Origin: Marinobacter sp. F3R08
GTDB taxonomy: Bacteria > Pseudomonadota > Gammaproteobacteria > Pseudomonadales > Oleiphilaceae
Length of the DNA stretch: 64,000 bases
Direction of reading: 5' to 3'
Assembly: GCF_018860425.1 (NCBI RefSeq)
Contig: NZ_JAHKPI010000014.1
Coordinates: forward strand, 682,329-746,328
The position numbers and the translations under genes were made by a program. The notes beneath the pieces were generated by a model, which was not told the origin of the DNA, made no database searches, and worked only from the letters and a program-made list of their open reading frames with translations. This document shows positions 7,966 through 16,940 of this stretch, one piece after another (position 1 is the first letter of the stretch; every line of letters starts with the position of its first letter).

Positions 7966-9165
7966 ATGCATGGTAAACGGTTTTGCGCGGGGCCTGTATG
8001 GCCCGCGCTCGTGCTTGGTGCATTCACGCTTTTGCTGGCCGGCTGCCCGGAATCCAGCTCTACCACAGTGGATGATCAGGGAGCGAGGGTGTCGTCTTTT
8101 GACTGGGGGTTACCCGAGTCCATTCCCCTGCCGCGGGAACCGGACGATAACCCGATGACCGAAGAAAAGTTCCAGCTGGGTCGTCACCTTTTCTACGATA
8201 GCCGGTTGTCCACGAATGGTACGGTCAGTTGTGCCAGTTGCCATCATCAGGACAAGGCCTTCAGTGACGGTGTCGCAAGGCCATTCGGTGCCACCGGAGA
8301 GCAACATTCCAGAAACAGCCAGCCACTTGTGAACGTGGCCTGGGCGGCCACAGTGACCTGGGGCAACCCAAGTCTCGGTTCCATTGAACGCCAGATTCTC
8401 CTGCCTCTGTTTGGTGACGATCCGGTGGAACACGGCCTGAATGAGGCAAATTCCGAGCAGGTGCTCCGGGCTTTGCAGGGTGACCCCACCTATGCCTCGC
8501 TTTTCCTGGCGGCCTTCCCTGAACAGAACGACCCTCTGTTTGGCGACCTCGCCTGGGACAATGTGGTGAAAGCCCTTGCATCCTTTGTGCGTGGCCTGGT
8601 GTCGTTTGATTCTCCGTTTGACCGGGGCGAGCTGTCGCCAGCGGCACTGCGGGGGGAGCGCCTGTTCAACAGTGAACGACTGGAGTGTTTTCACTGTCAT
8701 GCCGGCTACAACTTTTCAGACGCAACAGTGGACCGTCTGACCACGGTCAATCAACTGATGTTTCACAACACAGGGCTCTACAACATAGATGGAATGGGCG
8801 GGTATCCGGAGCCTAACACCGGTCGTCATGAAGTGACGGGAGTTCCGGATCACATGGGGCAGTTTCGTGCGCCAACCCTGCGCAACATCGCTCTGACGGC
8901 ACCTTATAACCATGATGGATCAGTGGAAACGCTGGGTGATGTGATACGCAATTATGCCGCCGGCGGGCGACTTCTCACCGGCGGGGCGACCCCTGGCGAT
9001 GGACGAATGAACCCTTATAAAGATGGCTTCATCACCTCGTTCGCCATCAGCGAGGAAGAAATCGACGAGGTTGTCGAGTTCCTTGAGTCTCTCACTGACG
9101 AGAGCTTTGTAACCAACCCCCGTTTCAGTAATCCCTGGCCCGGTACCTCTCAGGAAACACCATGA
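7966..9165 (+). CDS. mbnH: MbnH-like diheme enzyme (MauG/cytochrome c peroxidase superfamily)
   Basis: The 399-residue product starts with a lipoprotein-type signal (FTLLLAGCPE) and has two c-type heme motifs: CASCH (C89, C92, H93) and CFHCH (C241, C244, H245). The order and spacing match bacterial diheme peroxidases and MauG. The stretches FRAPTLRNIALTAPYNHDGS and GRHEVTGVPDHMGQ are typical of that fold. Characterised MbnH uses a bis-Fe(IV) state to oxidise a Trp in its partner MbnP, which is encoded 5 bp upstream. The ribosome binding site is weak, so translation may depend on coupling to mbnP. Confidence 0.87.
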   Translation: MHGKRFCAGPVWPALVLGAFTLLLAGCPESSSTTVDDQGARVSSFDWGLPESIPLPREPDDNPMTEEKFQLGRHLFYDSRLSTNGTVSCASCHHQDKAFSDGVARPFGATGEQHSRNSQPLVNVAWAATVTWGNPSLGSIERQILLPLFGDDPVEHGLNEANSEQVLRALQGDPTYASLFLAAFPEQNDPLFGDLAWDNVVKALASFVRGLVSFDSPFDRGELSPAALRGERLFNSERLECFHCHAGYNFSDATVDRLTTVNQLMFHNTGLYNIDGMGGYPEPNTGRHEVTGVPDHMGQFRAPTLRNIALTAPYNHDGSVETLGDVIRNYAAGGRLLTGGATPGDGRMNPYKDGFITSFAISEEEIDEVVEFLESLTDESFVTNPRFSNPWPGTSQETP

Positions 9166-10409
9166 CACGATTCGCAATGTTCACACTGTCCGGCCTGATT
9201 TTCTCCACGCCGACGTTTGGTCACTATATTCCCGGTGATGGCCCTGTTGAATTGAATGCCAGTGCCGTCGCGACCTGGCGCTCCGACGATCTTGTGGGTC
9301 AGAACCAATACTGGCAAATCCCCGGTACCCTGATGGGGGGGCACGCATGGCCTTACGAGGAGGGAGTCGTCGTTGACGAAGTCTCTCTGGGACTGGGGGC
9401 GAGAATCAGCGAACGTACCTTTGCTGTTGTCGAGATTGGCTCCCATGGTGGCGGTGAGGATCATGGTGACAGTGTGGAAGTCCAGCATGCCTATGTGGGT
9501 TTCGAGTGTTGCGGCCAGGATAACCCCTGGGTGTTTGAGGCGGGCCGAATGAGTGCGGCGTTTTCGCCATCACTCTCTGCACACGCCGGAGACCGCCTTG
9601 CCACCGAATCTCCTCTGGTGGACGACGTGTTCTTTGGTCGGGATTTTCACGATGAAGGTGCTCGCCTGTGGTGGCACGAAACGGCAGGGTGGTCAGCCGG
9701 CGTAGAGTACTGGCGTGGCCAGGCGTTTCCGGCGAACTCTGATGGTGACGGTGCCTGGGACGTGTTCGCAAGGCACGAGTGGGGCTCGGATAACGTCAGG
9801 ACTACATTGGGCGGATGGTACTATCAGGCATCCGCGAGTGCCCGGGCGGATCACCGTTATGGGGGAGGGCACACCCATACGCCGGTTGCACCGCCAGGGG
9901 AAACGGCAGAAGCCTTTGCCGACACCCGCTTTACCGGTGATGTGGATATTTACGGACTGCACGCCAACCTTGAATACCGGCTTTCTCAGGATTGGTCCCT
10001 GGGCCTGGAGGGTGAGTGGATGCAGCTTGCGATGGACGGCATTGTTCATGACGCCGTCGGTCGGCAGGCCCAGCTGGATGCCGATCAGCAGGGTTTCTGG
10101 GTGCAGCCCTCCATCACATGGCGTCGGCATACGTTCGGCCTGCGTGGTGAGTTGCTGACGACCGATAATCGTATCACCGGGTCCGCTGCGCCGGTTCTTG
10201 CGGAGGATTCAGGACTGCTCAACCCGGATGAGGTTGATCCCATGCGATATACCGCCATGTGGCGCTATCAATGGCGGCCGGACCTCGCGTTGCGGGCAGA
10301 AGTGATACAGGATGAAACCCTGAGTCGTGACGAGCTCCGGTTTGCGGTCGGAGTCGTCTGGCAAGGCCAGTTATGGCCACAGGGTGGCGATAGTGGGCAC
10401 CAGCATTGA
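9162..10409 (+). CDS. Outer-membrane beta-barrel protein linked to mbnPH
   Basis: The start codon overlaps the mbnH stop as ATGA. The 415-residue product has a signal peptide ending ...STPTFG and a long series of aromatic-ended amphipathic strands (AFVGF-like and WSAGVEYWRGQ, RTTLGGWYYQA, WSLGLEGEWMQL), ending with a short His tail (GDSGHQH). His-rich loops include GSHGGGEDHGDSVEVQHAY and the run near GGGHTHTPVAP. It most resembles the unclassified barrel proteins that accompany metal-handling genes. It could admit or export a metal or a metal complex; no substrate can be read from sequence. Confidence 0.6.
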   Translation: MTRFAMFTLSGLIFSTPTFGHYIPGDGPVELNASAVATWRSDDLVGQNQYWQIPGTLMGGHAWPYEEGVVVDEVSLGLGARISERTFAVVEIGSHGGGEDHGDSVEVQHAYVGFECCGQDNPWVFEAGRMSAAFSPSLSAHAGDRLATESPLVDDVFFGRDFHDEGARLWWHETAGWSAGVEYWRGQAFPANSDGDGAWDVFARHEWGSDNVRTTLGGWYYQASASARADHRYGGGHTHTPVAPPGETAEAFADTRFTGDVDIYGLHANLEYRLSQDWSLGLEGEWMQLAMDGIVHDAVGRQAQLDADQQGFWVQPSITWRRHTFGLRGELLTTDNRITGSAAPVLAEDSGLLNPDEVDPMRYTAMWRYQWRPDLALRAEVIQDETLSRDELRFAVGVVWQGQLWPQGGDSGHQH

Positions 10410-10442
10410 GGTGATAGCCATGAATGCCAGGCTCATTGGCCG

Positions 10443-11246
10443 TCAGGCCGGTTTACCGCCGAGTATCCGGGTTCGCTGGGGGCGGAATCCAGCCGTTGCC
10501 ATTAGAGCCAGGGCGACAGTCACTCCCGCAGTAATCCCGTAAGCCACGGGATTCCACTCCAGGTACAGCGAGAACCGGATCGCTTCCACTGCATGGGTAA
10601 AAGGGTTGAACTGGCAGACCCAGTACAGCCATGGGCTGGCTTCGTTCATGCGCCAGAGCGGATACAGTGCCGAGGACATGAAGAACATCGGAAAGATGAC
10701 AAAGTTCATCACCCCGGCAAAGTTCTCCAGTTGCTTGATCCAGGTGGCAATCAGCAATCCCAGGGCGCCCAGCATCAGGCTGGTGAGAATCAGGGCGGGC
10801 AGCACCGCCAGGTAGCCCCACAGTGGTGGCTCCACGTCTACCAGCAACGCAAGCACCAGGAACACGTAAACCTGTCCGATGGACACCACGCCCATGGCCA
10901 GCAGTTTGGTAACCAGCAGGAATGGTCGGGGCAGGGGGCTCATCAGCAGCACCCGCATACTGCCCAGTTCCCGGTCATACACCATGGACAGGGCACCCTG
11001 CATACTGTTGAACAGAATGATCATGCCGCAGAGGCCGGGGGCAATGTAGGTCTCGTAGGTGATGTAGGTTTCATAGGGCGGAATGATGGAAATGCCGAGC
11101 ACCGCGCGGAAGCCTGCGGCAAAGACCACCAGCCATAGCAAAGGCCGGACCAGGGCACTGGCGAAGCGGGTACGCTGCTGCCAGAATCGCAGCCATTCCC
11201 GGGTCTGGATACCTACAAAACAGTGCCAGTAGTGAGAGGCTTTCAT
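10443..11246 (-). CDS. pedC: ABC-2 type permease of the PQQ-alcohol cluster (PedC-type)
   Basis: The 267-residue protein has about six hydrophobic segments and the ABC-2 exporter layout (RPLLWLVVFAAGFRAVLG; MQGALSMVYDRELGSMRVLLMSPLPR; MFFMSSALYPLWRM). This permease with the ATPase, beta-propeller and binding-protein genes upstream is the set usually found with PQQ-dependent alcohol catabolism in pseudomonads. The start lies one base past the ATPase stop. The transported compound is unknown for the family; export of an alcohol or toxic intermediate has been suggested. Confidence 0.82.
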   Translation of the reverse strand: MKASHYWHCFVGIQTREWLRFWQQRTRFASALVRPLLWLVVFAAGFRAVLGISIIPPYETYITYETYIAPGLCGMIILFNSMQGALSMVYDRELGSMRVLLMSPLPRPFLLVTKLLAMGVVSIGQVYVFLVLALLVDVEPPLWGYLAVLPALILTSLMLGALGLLIATWIKQLENFAGVMNFVIFPMFFMSSALYPLWRMNEASPWLYWVCQFNPFTHAVEAIRFSLYLEWNPVAYGITAGVTVALALMATAGFRPQRTRILGGKPA

Positions 11247-11247
11247 T

Positions 11248-11970
11248 TCAGCCGGCTCCGGTCAGGGAATGGAAGGTTTCAGCCAGATCCCGGGTGCCTT
11301 CGGCCTCGCAGATGGCGTGGCCGGCGCCGTTGGCCAGCAACTGGCCCTGATGCAGGATCAGCACCTGATCGTCTTCGCGAACTTCCTCAATCAGGTGGGT
11401 GGCCCAGAGCACGGTCAGGCGGTCGTGTTCACAGAGAGTCCGCACATGATCATTGAGAGCCTTGCGGCTGGCGACATCAAGGCCAACCGTTGGTTCATCC
11501 AGTAAAAGCAGGGTCGGTTCATGGAGCAGGGCGCGGGCGATTTCCACTCGCCGGCGGTGGCCGCCATTGAGTTGGCGGACCACATCATTGGCGCGTTCCA
11601 GCAAATGGAAACGCTCCAGCTCCCGGTCGCCTCGTTTTCGTGCCTCCTTGCGGGACAGTCCGTGCAGGGCGGCGTGATATTGCAGGTTCTGGCGCACGGT
11701 CAGATCCAGATCCAGCGCGTTCTGCTGGAACACCACGCCGATCTGGCGCATGGCATCGGCCGGCTGTTTTTTCAGGGATTGTCCGGCCATCAGGATGTCT
11801 CCCTGCTGGAGTGCCAGCAGGCGCGTAAGCAGGCCGAACAGGGTGGACTTGCCGGCCCCGTTGGGGCCAAGCAGGGCATGGAAGCGGCCAGGGGTCAGTG
11901 TGAAACTGACCTCCCGGAGTATCGGCTTGTCGCCGTAGCGGAAGCCCAGACTGCGTGCTTCAATGGTCAT
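11248..11970 (-). CDS. ABC transporter ATPase of the PQQ-alcohol cluster
   Basis: The start at 11970 is chosen because its ATG overlaps the preceding TGA (ATGA). The 240-residue protein has Walker A GPNGAGKS, a signature-region QLNGGHRRRVEIA in place of the common LSGGQ, Walker B TLLLLDEPTVGLD and the switch His in LWATHLIEE. It would energise the ABC-2 permease encoded immediately downstream. The variant signature motif LNGGH agrees with the subfamily linked to PQQ-dependent catabolism. Confidence 0.87.
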   Translation of the reverse strand: MTIEARSLGFRYGDKPILREVSFTLTPGRFHALLGPNGAGKSTLFGLLTRLLALQQGDILMAGQSLKKQPADAMRQIGVVFQQNALDLDLTVRQNLQYHAALHGLSRKEARKRGDRELERFHLLERANDVVRQLNGGHRRRVEIARALLHEPTLLLLDEPTVGLDVASRKALNDHVRTLCEHDRLTVLWATHLIEEVREDDQVLILHQGQLLANGAGHAICEAEGTRDLAETFHSLTGAG

Positions 11971-12941
11971 GAAGTCGGATCGATCACCACACCCCAAGGG
12001 TAGCGGCCCACCTTGATGGATTTGATCACTTTCATAGCCTCCACATCGATCACGGACACATCGCCAGACACGCCATTGGTGGTATAGAGGTGTTTCTCGT
12101 CCTTGTCCAGGTCCAGTTGCCAGACCCGGGCACCCACCAGCAGATAATCCAGCACTTCATAGGTTCTGGCATCCACCACCGCGACATGGTTGGAAGGGCC
12201 GAGTGCCACGAAAGCATAGTTGCCGTCTGAGGTCAGCTCGATACCCACAGGCTGAACCCTGTCCTGGTTCACGCCGGGTACCTTGAAGGTCATTTCGTGG
12301 ACCTGCTCCAGATTATCCACATCGATGATATGCACCGTGCCTCCGATTTCCGCAGACGCCCAGGCGATCTTGCTGTCCTTGCTGAACTCCACATGGCGTG
12401 GGCGCTGACCGATAACGATGTTCTTCTCGATTTCGAAGGTCTCGGTATTGATCCAGTGCAGCATACTGGTGGTTTCGGAGGTATTCACTGCCCACTTGCC
12501 ATCCGGGCTGACCGCCATACCCTCGGGCTCGATGCCGACATCGATCTGGGCAAGTACGTCTTTGGTCTCCACATCCACCACGGTCACGATGGCATCGTCT
12601 TCATTGGCGATGTACAGGTGCCTGTTGTTGGGGTGCAGGGAGAACTGCTCCGGATCCTCACCGGAGGGCAGGGTGTCAATGATCTTGCGGGTGGCCAGAT
12701 CCAGTACCTGCACGGTGTCGTCATCACTGGCGCAGATGTACAGCTTGGTGAAGTCCTTCGAAAGCAGGATGCCCCGAGGCCGCTGGCCGACATCGATGGT
12801 TTCAATAACCTCCCGGGTCTCGGTATCAATCACCGACAGAGTGTTGTCCTTCTCGTTGGACACGTAGGCTACGCTGGCCAGGGCTGGTGTCGACAGGCCG
12901 ATCATGGCCGCCAGGGCGGACTGCTTGAGCAATGTCTTCAT
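11967..12941 (-). CDS. YVTN-type beta-propeller protein of PQQ-dependent catabolism
   Basis: The 324-residue protein begins with a signal peptide (MKTLLKQSALAAMIGLSTPALA). It then repeats a unit of roughly 42 residues built on YVSNEKDNTLSVIDTETREV, IYVNG-like strands and VDVETKDVLAQIDVGIEPEG, about seven times, which makes a periplasmic seven-bladed propeller. This protein type is a regular member of PQQ-alcohol clusters, beside the ABC transporter that follows it here. No catalytic residues are evident; a binding or scaffolding role is likely. AAAGGAGCCACACC gives a strong ribosome binding site. Confidence 0.87.
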   Translation of the reverse strand: MKTLLKQSALAAMIGLSTPALASVAYVSNEKDNTLSVIDTETREVIETIDVGQRPRGILLSKDFTKLYICASDDDTVQVLDLATRKIIDTLPSGEDPEQFSLHPNNRHLYIANEDDAIVTVVDVETKDVLAQIDVGIEPEGMAVSPDGKWAVNTSETTSMLHWINTETFEIEKNIVIGQRPRHVEFSKDSKIAWASAEIGGTVHIIDVDNLEQVHEMTFKVPGVNQDRVQPVGIELTSDGNYAFVALGPSNHVAVVDARTYEVLDYLLVGARVWQLDLDKDEKHLYTTNGVSGDVSVIDVEAMKVIKSIKVGRYPWGVVIDPTS

Positions 12942-12983
12942 GGTGTGGCTCCTTTTTTGTTCTGATTGATAGGGCTAACTCGT

Positions 12984-14156
12984 TCAGCCGTTGATCCGAC
13001 ACTCACTTTCAGGCCGGTCATAGCCCAGGGTGTCCATTTCGGTATTGGGATGCAGGAAACCCTCGAACGGGGCTCGCGCCACCAGACCTCTGGGGTGAAT
13101 CAGCGGGATGGGTTGCCTGAGTTGTCCGTTCCAGTTCCGGAAAGTGAGTTTCCGGCCCTTGAAGGCGGCCAGCTGAAATTTGTCGCTGAACAGGAAGTTC
13201 CGGATGTCAGCGGGGCTGTCAGAGTTCAGATCGGTCACCGCCGTGCCTATTGCCCGAATGGCCGCCCAGGCTGCGTAGTCTTCACTGTTCATATCCCGCC
13301 CGGCCAGATCACGGAAACGGTTCTGCAGCTGGGCGGCGCCCCAGCTTTCCACCACCCGGTGCCAGGTGACTGGTGACATGCCCTGGGTGCCTACCACAGG
13401 CCGGGGTAGCCAGGTGTTGAACGGCACGTATTCGCCAAAATCCCCACGCACATCGGCGACAACCACGGCGTCGTAATCGCTGGCCTGAGTAAACAGGGGA
13501 AGCTCTTTGGAGGCAGTGCGACGCAGGTCGGCATCAAAGGTCCAGGGTTTGTCCTCAACGATTTCCAGCCCGAACCGCTTGGCAGAACGGCGGAAGGCAT
13601 CGGCCCAGCCCTTGTCGGCTTCGGTGGGCCCGGTGATCAGGAAAACCTCGTTCCAGCGCCGCTGGTTCAGCCACTGTCCCAGGGCATCGGTGAGCATGGA
13701 ATAACTGGGCAGGGTGTGCAGAAGATTGACGTGGCACTGACCTGTGCGCAGGGCGTCGTCTTTGGCGCCCGCATTGAAAATCAGGGTGCTCTCGCCGGCG
13801 TTTTCCGTGATGGCCGCCAGTGTTCCGGACGGAGCGTTGACCACGAACAGCTCGATCCCGCTACTGCGCATGGCGTCAAAAGCAGCAATAGCGGCTTCCT
13901 CGGATTCCGCCACCTCGCTCTGCAGCGAATAGCTCTGACCCAGGAATTTGCCCGTGGTGCTGTTATCGCCAATGGCCAGTTCTGCGCCTCTCAGACCGGC
14001 GTCCTCCGGCTCGGGAATGACGTTGGAGAGCACCGGGCCCTGATCAGGAATCCACTGCAGGTAGCCAATGCGCACGTCCAGAGAGTCGGCCTGGAGAGGT
14101 GCTGTGCCAGCTACGGTGATCAGGGTTACAGCCACTGTCCGGGATAGCAAAGACAT
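12984..14156 (-). CDS. Periplasmic substrate-binding protein of PQQ-dependent catabolism (branched-chain-type fold)
   Basis: The 390-residue protein has a signal peptide (AVTLITVAGTAPLQA) and the type I periplasmic-binding fold: RIGYLQWIPDQGPVL near the start, IELFVVNAPSGTLAAI, EVFLITGPTEADKGWADAFRRSAKRFGL and YDAVVVADVRGDFGEYVPF. It belongs to the binding-protein group seen next to PQQ-linked ABC genes; the ligand is unknown. It is the first gene of a minus-strand operon with the propeller, ATPase and permease. A degenerate copy of the CGGGAA-N3-TTCCCG element lies 41 bp upstream, at 14197-14210. Confidence 0.83.
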   Translation of the reverse strand: MSLLSRTVAVTLITVAGTAPLQADSLDVRIGYLQWIPDQGPVLSNVIPEPEDAGLRGAELAIGDNSTTGKFLGQSYSLQSEVAESEEAAIAAFDAMRSSGIELFVVNAPSGTLAAITENAGESTLIFNAGAKDDALRTGQCHVNLLHTLPSYSMLTDALGQWLNQRRWNEVFLITGPTEADKGWADAFRRSAKRFGLEIVEDKPWTFDADLRRTASKELPLFTQASDYDAVVVADVRGDFGEYVPFNTWLPRPVVGTQGMSPVTWHRVVESWGAAQLQNRFRDLAGRDMNSEDYAAWAAIRAIGTAVTDLNSDSPADIRNFLFSDKFQLAAFKGRKLTFRNWNGQLRQPIPLIHPRGLVARAPFEGFLHPNTEMDTLGYDRPESECRING

Positions 14157-14195
14157 GGAATTCTCCGGTTTTTTGTTGTGATACCAGCTTAGAGA

Positions 14196-14210
14196 AGGGA
14201 AAAACTCCCG
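14196..14210. promoter_or_regulatory. Degenerate copy of the CGGGAA-N3-TTCCCG inverted repeat
   Basis: AGGGAAAAACTCCCG differs from the two perfect copies at 18925 and 20745 in three positions but keeps GGGA...TCCCG with the same spacing. It sits in the divergent promoter between the binding-protein operon and the two-component system. Confidence 0.5.
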
Positions 14211-14301
14211 GAAATATTCAGAAAGTAGGAAAGTGGCGGTACTAAAGAACTATTCCTGTGAAAACTGGGGGCCGTAGCATGGAGGTAGACAGACGGCTTA
14301 C

Positions 14302-15552
14302 ATGCAATGGATAAAAATAATGACCGTATACCGGAAGATTTCCCTCTTGATGCTGGCGGTTTTCCTTGTCATCTATCTGTTTGGCGCGCTGCTCTACACG
14401 CAGCAGTCCCGTCATGATGTCCAGCGGGAACTCGACGGTGTTGCCGGTCTGGCGCTCAGCCTGCAAAGCCCTGTCAGTCTTCCGGAAACCGTGGTCGGCA
14501 GCATGCGTCATCTGACTCCGGCGGGTGACGCCGGAGCCGATTCCTCTGGCGAGGTGCCGGCCTGGTTTTTTGCGCTGGTTGCCGGAGAATCCTCGCGCCC
14601 AGTGGTGAACGGCTGGCAGGTTGATCCCGCCGACGAGGTTGAGGAAATCTGGGAAGGTTTTCTTCTGATTTCCGGGGCCTATGCGATCGGCATGTGTGTT
14701 TGCTTCCTCGCGCTGTTCTTGATGGTCCAGCGAGGTATGCGCACCCTCACCAGTCTGTCTGAGGCCATGGGCGCGGTATCATCAGGCCAGTTGACCTCCC
14801 GGCTGCCGCGTCAGGGAGAGCAGGAACTGGACTCCCTGGTGTGCCGGTTCAATGCCATGGCAGGTGCGCTTGAGTCGGAACAACAGACCGTCAGCCGCCT
14901 GCTCAATGAACTGCTGCAATTGCAGGACCGGGAGCGGGAACACATTGCCCGGGTGCTGCACGATGATCTTGGCCAGTACCTGACCGGCATTCGTGCCCAG
15001 GCCCGCAGTCTGCTCTACGATCCGGACCTCAGTGACCGACAGAAACAGCAGGCCAGGGATCTGGCGGAGCACTGTGAGACCGTCCAGAAACACTTCCGGC
15101 ACCTGTTACAGGACCTGCATCCGTTGGTAATGGAGCAGTTGGGCCTTGGTAGTGCGATCCGCCATCTGACCGAACAATGGCAGCAACTCAGCGGGCTGGA
15201 ATGTCGCCTGGCCATGGACGACCGCTTGCCCGACTTCACCGGAGAGCAGCAGACCCACCTTTATCGGTTTCTTCAGGAAGCCCTGAACAATGTATCCCGT
15301 CATGCCAATGCGTCCTGCGCCATGCTGGCGGTAGCTCGCAACAACAACGAGCTGAGCATTGAGGTGCGCGATGACGGTGTTGGCAATGATCAGCTACCCG
15401 ACAATGCGGGCCTGGGCGTGCGCTCCATGTGTGAGCGGGCCAAATGCCTCGGCGGCGAGGTGAAGTTTCTGAGCCGAATGGGTGAGGGAACCCGAGTTCG
15501 GCTGGCCGTGCCCCTTGCCCGTCTCTATCCAAATCCAGGAGGTGCCTTGTGA
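14302..15552 (+). CDS. Membrane sensor histidine kinase (NarL-class, HisKA_3)
   Basis: This 416-residue kinase has a transmembrane segment near residues 13-33, a short periplasmic domain, a second transmembrane segment at about 130-150, a HAMP linker, and the HisKA_3 phosphoacceptor REHIARVLHDDLGQYLTG with His220. An ATPase domain follows, with VRDDGVGNDQLPDNAGLGV. It would phosphorylate the response regulator whose frame overlaps its end. The position within the alcohol cluster, and the shared divergent promoter, suggest that it controls PQQ-dependent oxidation. The start at 14302 has no good ribosome binding site; ATG at 14320 is an alternative. Confidence 0.85.
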   Translation: MQWIKIMTVYRKISLLMLAVFLVIYLFGALLYTQQSRHDVQRELDGVAGLALSLQSPVSLPETVVGSMRHLTPAGDAGADSSGEVPAWFFALVAGESSRPVVNGWQVDPADEVEEIWEGFLLISGAYAIGMCVCFLALFLMVQRGMRTLTSLSEAMGAVSSGQLTSRLPRQGEQELDSLVCRFNAMAGALESEQQTVSRLLNELLQLQDREREHIARVLHDDLGQYLTGIRAQARSLLYDPDLSDRQKQQARDLAEHCETVQKHFRHLLQDLHPLVMEQLGLGSAIRHLTEQWQQLSGLECRLAMDDRLPDFTGEQQTHLYRFLQEALNNVSRHANASCAMLAVARNNNELSIEVRDDGVGNDQLPDNAGLGVRSMCERAKCLGGEVKFLSRMGEGTRVRLAVPLARLYPNPGGAL

Positions 15553-16205
15553 AACTGATGATTGTGGATGACCACCAGGTAGTCCGTCAGGGGATTGCCA
15601 ATCTCTTGCGCTCGATGTTACCCGCGGTGGCCATTACCGAAGTTGACAACGGCCAGGACGCGGTTGCCCGGTATGGCGAGCTGAAACCAGACGTGGTGCT
15701 GCTGGATATGGGGCTGCCCGATATTTCCGGGCTGGAAGTGGGGCGTCGGCTGCGCCAGCGCTGGCGTGGAGCGGCCATCCTGTTTTTTACCATGCATGAT
15801 GAACTGCCGATGGTAAGGCAGGCCCTGGGCGTTGGAGGGCTGGGCTTTGTTTCCAAGAGCTGTGCACCGGAGGAACTGGCCGAAGCGGTGAAGCGGGTAG
15901 CTTCCGGTCAGCCCTACATTGAACATCCGATTGCTACCCGGTTGGCGATGAACCAGGAGCGACCTGTGGATCACCGATTGAAGGACATGACCCAGCGGGA
16001 AATGGAGGTGTTGCTGATGTATGCCCGGGGTGAAAGTGTTGGCGGAATCGCTGAGCGGTTGTGCGTCAGTAGCAAGACAGTTTCCAATCACCTGGCTGGC
16101 CTCAAAGGCAAACTGCAGGTCTCTTCGTCGGTTGAGCTCATTCATCTGGCGGTGGATGCAGGCCTGATTCGTTATGGCCAACTGGAAGAAGCAAGGCGGG
16201 TCTGA
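15549..16205 (+). CDS. NarL/LuxR-family response regulator (AgmR/ErbR-like)
   Basis: The 218-residue regulator has a receiver domain with the phosphorylation site Asp53 (DVVLLDMGLPD) and a C-terminal LuxR-type helix-turn-helix (LKDMTQREMEVLLMYARG ... CVSSKTVSNHLAGLKGKL). Its GTG start overlaps the kinase stop. It resembles AgmR/ErbR-class activators of PQQ-ethanol oxidation and is the leading candidate to bind one of the repeated elements found upstream of the alcohol genes. Whether it is the direct activator of every unit is inference. Confidence 0.85.
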   Translation: MKLMIVDDHQVVRQGIANLLRSMLPAVAITEVDNGQDAVARYGELKPDVVLLDMGLPDISGLEVGRRLRQRWRGAAILFFTMHDELPMVRQALGVGGLGFVSKSCAPEELAEAVKRVASGQPYIEHPIATRLAMNQERPVDHRLKDMTQREMEVLLMYARGESVGGIAERLCVSSKTVSNHLAGLKGKLQVSSSVELIHLAVDAGLIRYGQLEEARRV

Positions 16206-16218
16206 GCCCGCCCGGGGT

Positions 16219-16872
16219 TCACCAGTCAAATGGGCACGCGGTGCAGCCTTCCATGTAGGTGCCCTCGAATGTGGCGTAGTGGATTCGCGTTCCGGTCAGG
16301 TCCGCATAAGCCAGGTTGGCCAGTCCCAGCTTGGCTTCCTGAAGGTTGGCGCCCTTCATGTTGGCACCTTCCAGATCTGCCTTCGGCAGCCAGGAAATCT
16401 CGAAGCTGCTGTAGGGCAGATTGGTATTTTTCAGCGTTGCTCCCGAGAACCGGGAGAAGTCGAAATTGGCTCCGGACAGATCAGACCCCGTAAAGTCCGC
16501 TCCCTGTGCGAACAGATATTCGCCCTGCATTCCCTGCAACTGGGCACTCTTAACCGACGCTCCCCGCATGCTGGCCCGGTAGAGCTGAACGCGGTATCCA
16601 GTGACATTGTCGAGGTTCGCGCCATCAAGGTTGGCACCTCGCAGGCTGGTATGGCTCAGTTTGGCGCCAGACAGGTTGGCGCCGCGAAAATTGGCGGAGC
16701 GAAGATCCATATTCGACAGATCTGCTCCCTGGAGGTCGGCGCCGGCGCAACTGGCTTCCCGTTCCAGCTTGCAACCGTTGATGACAGGGGCTTGATCCAG
16801 ATTCGCCATGTAATCGCCGGCCAGTGCCGGTGTTATGACGAACAAAAGCGAGGCGGTAATAACAGGTCTCAT
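16219..16872 (-). CDS. Secreted pentapeptide-repeat protein of the PQQ-alcohol cluster
   Basis: The start at 16872 is chosen for its AGGAGTG binding site and because it begins a normal signal peptide (MRPVITASLLFVITPALA). The 217-residue product has about 20 repeats of the A(D/N)LxG type (for example ADLQGADLSNMDLRSANF), which fold into a right-handed quadrilateral beta-helix. It ends with Cys residues in EGCTACPFDW. Pentapeptide proteins of this kind recur in quinoprotein alcohol clusters; the function is unknown. The convergent neighbour is the response-regulator gene. Confidence 0.8.
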   Translation of the reverse strand: MRPVITASLLFVITPALAGDYMANLDQAPVINGCKLEREASCAGADLQGADLSNMDLRSANFRGANLSGAKLSHTSLRGANLDGANLDNVTGYRVQLYRASMRGASVKSAQLQGMQGEYLFAQGADFTGSDLSGANFDFSRFSGATLKNTNLPYSSFEISWLPKADLEGANMKGANLQEAKLGLANLAYADLTGTRIHYATFEGTYMEGCTACPFDW

Positions 16873-16896
16873 GATTTCACTCCTGAGTCTTGGGCG

Positions 16897-16927
16897 AAAA
16901 AAGGGGCCTGGCAAATTGCCAGGCCCC
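16897..16927 (-). terminator. Rho-independent terminator after the calcium-type quinoprotein gene
   Basis: A 10-bp GC-rich stem (16903-16912 with 16918-16927) and a 5-base loop are followed on the minus strand by T6 at 16897-16902. It lies just after the dehydrogenase stop. Confidence 0.85.
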
Positions 16928-16940
16928 GGCCGGAGGACAG

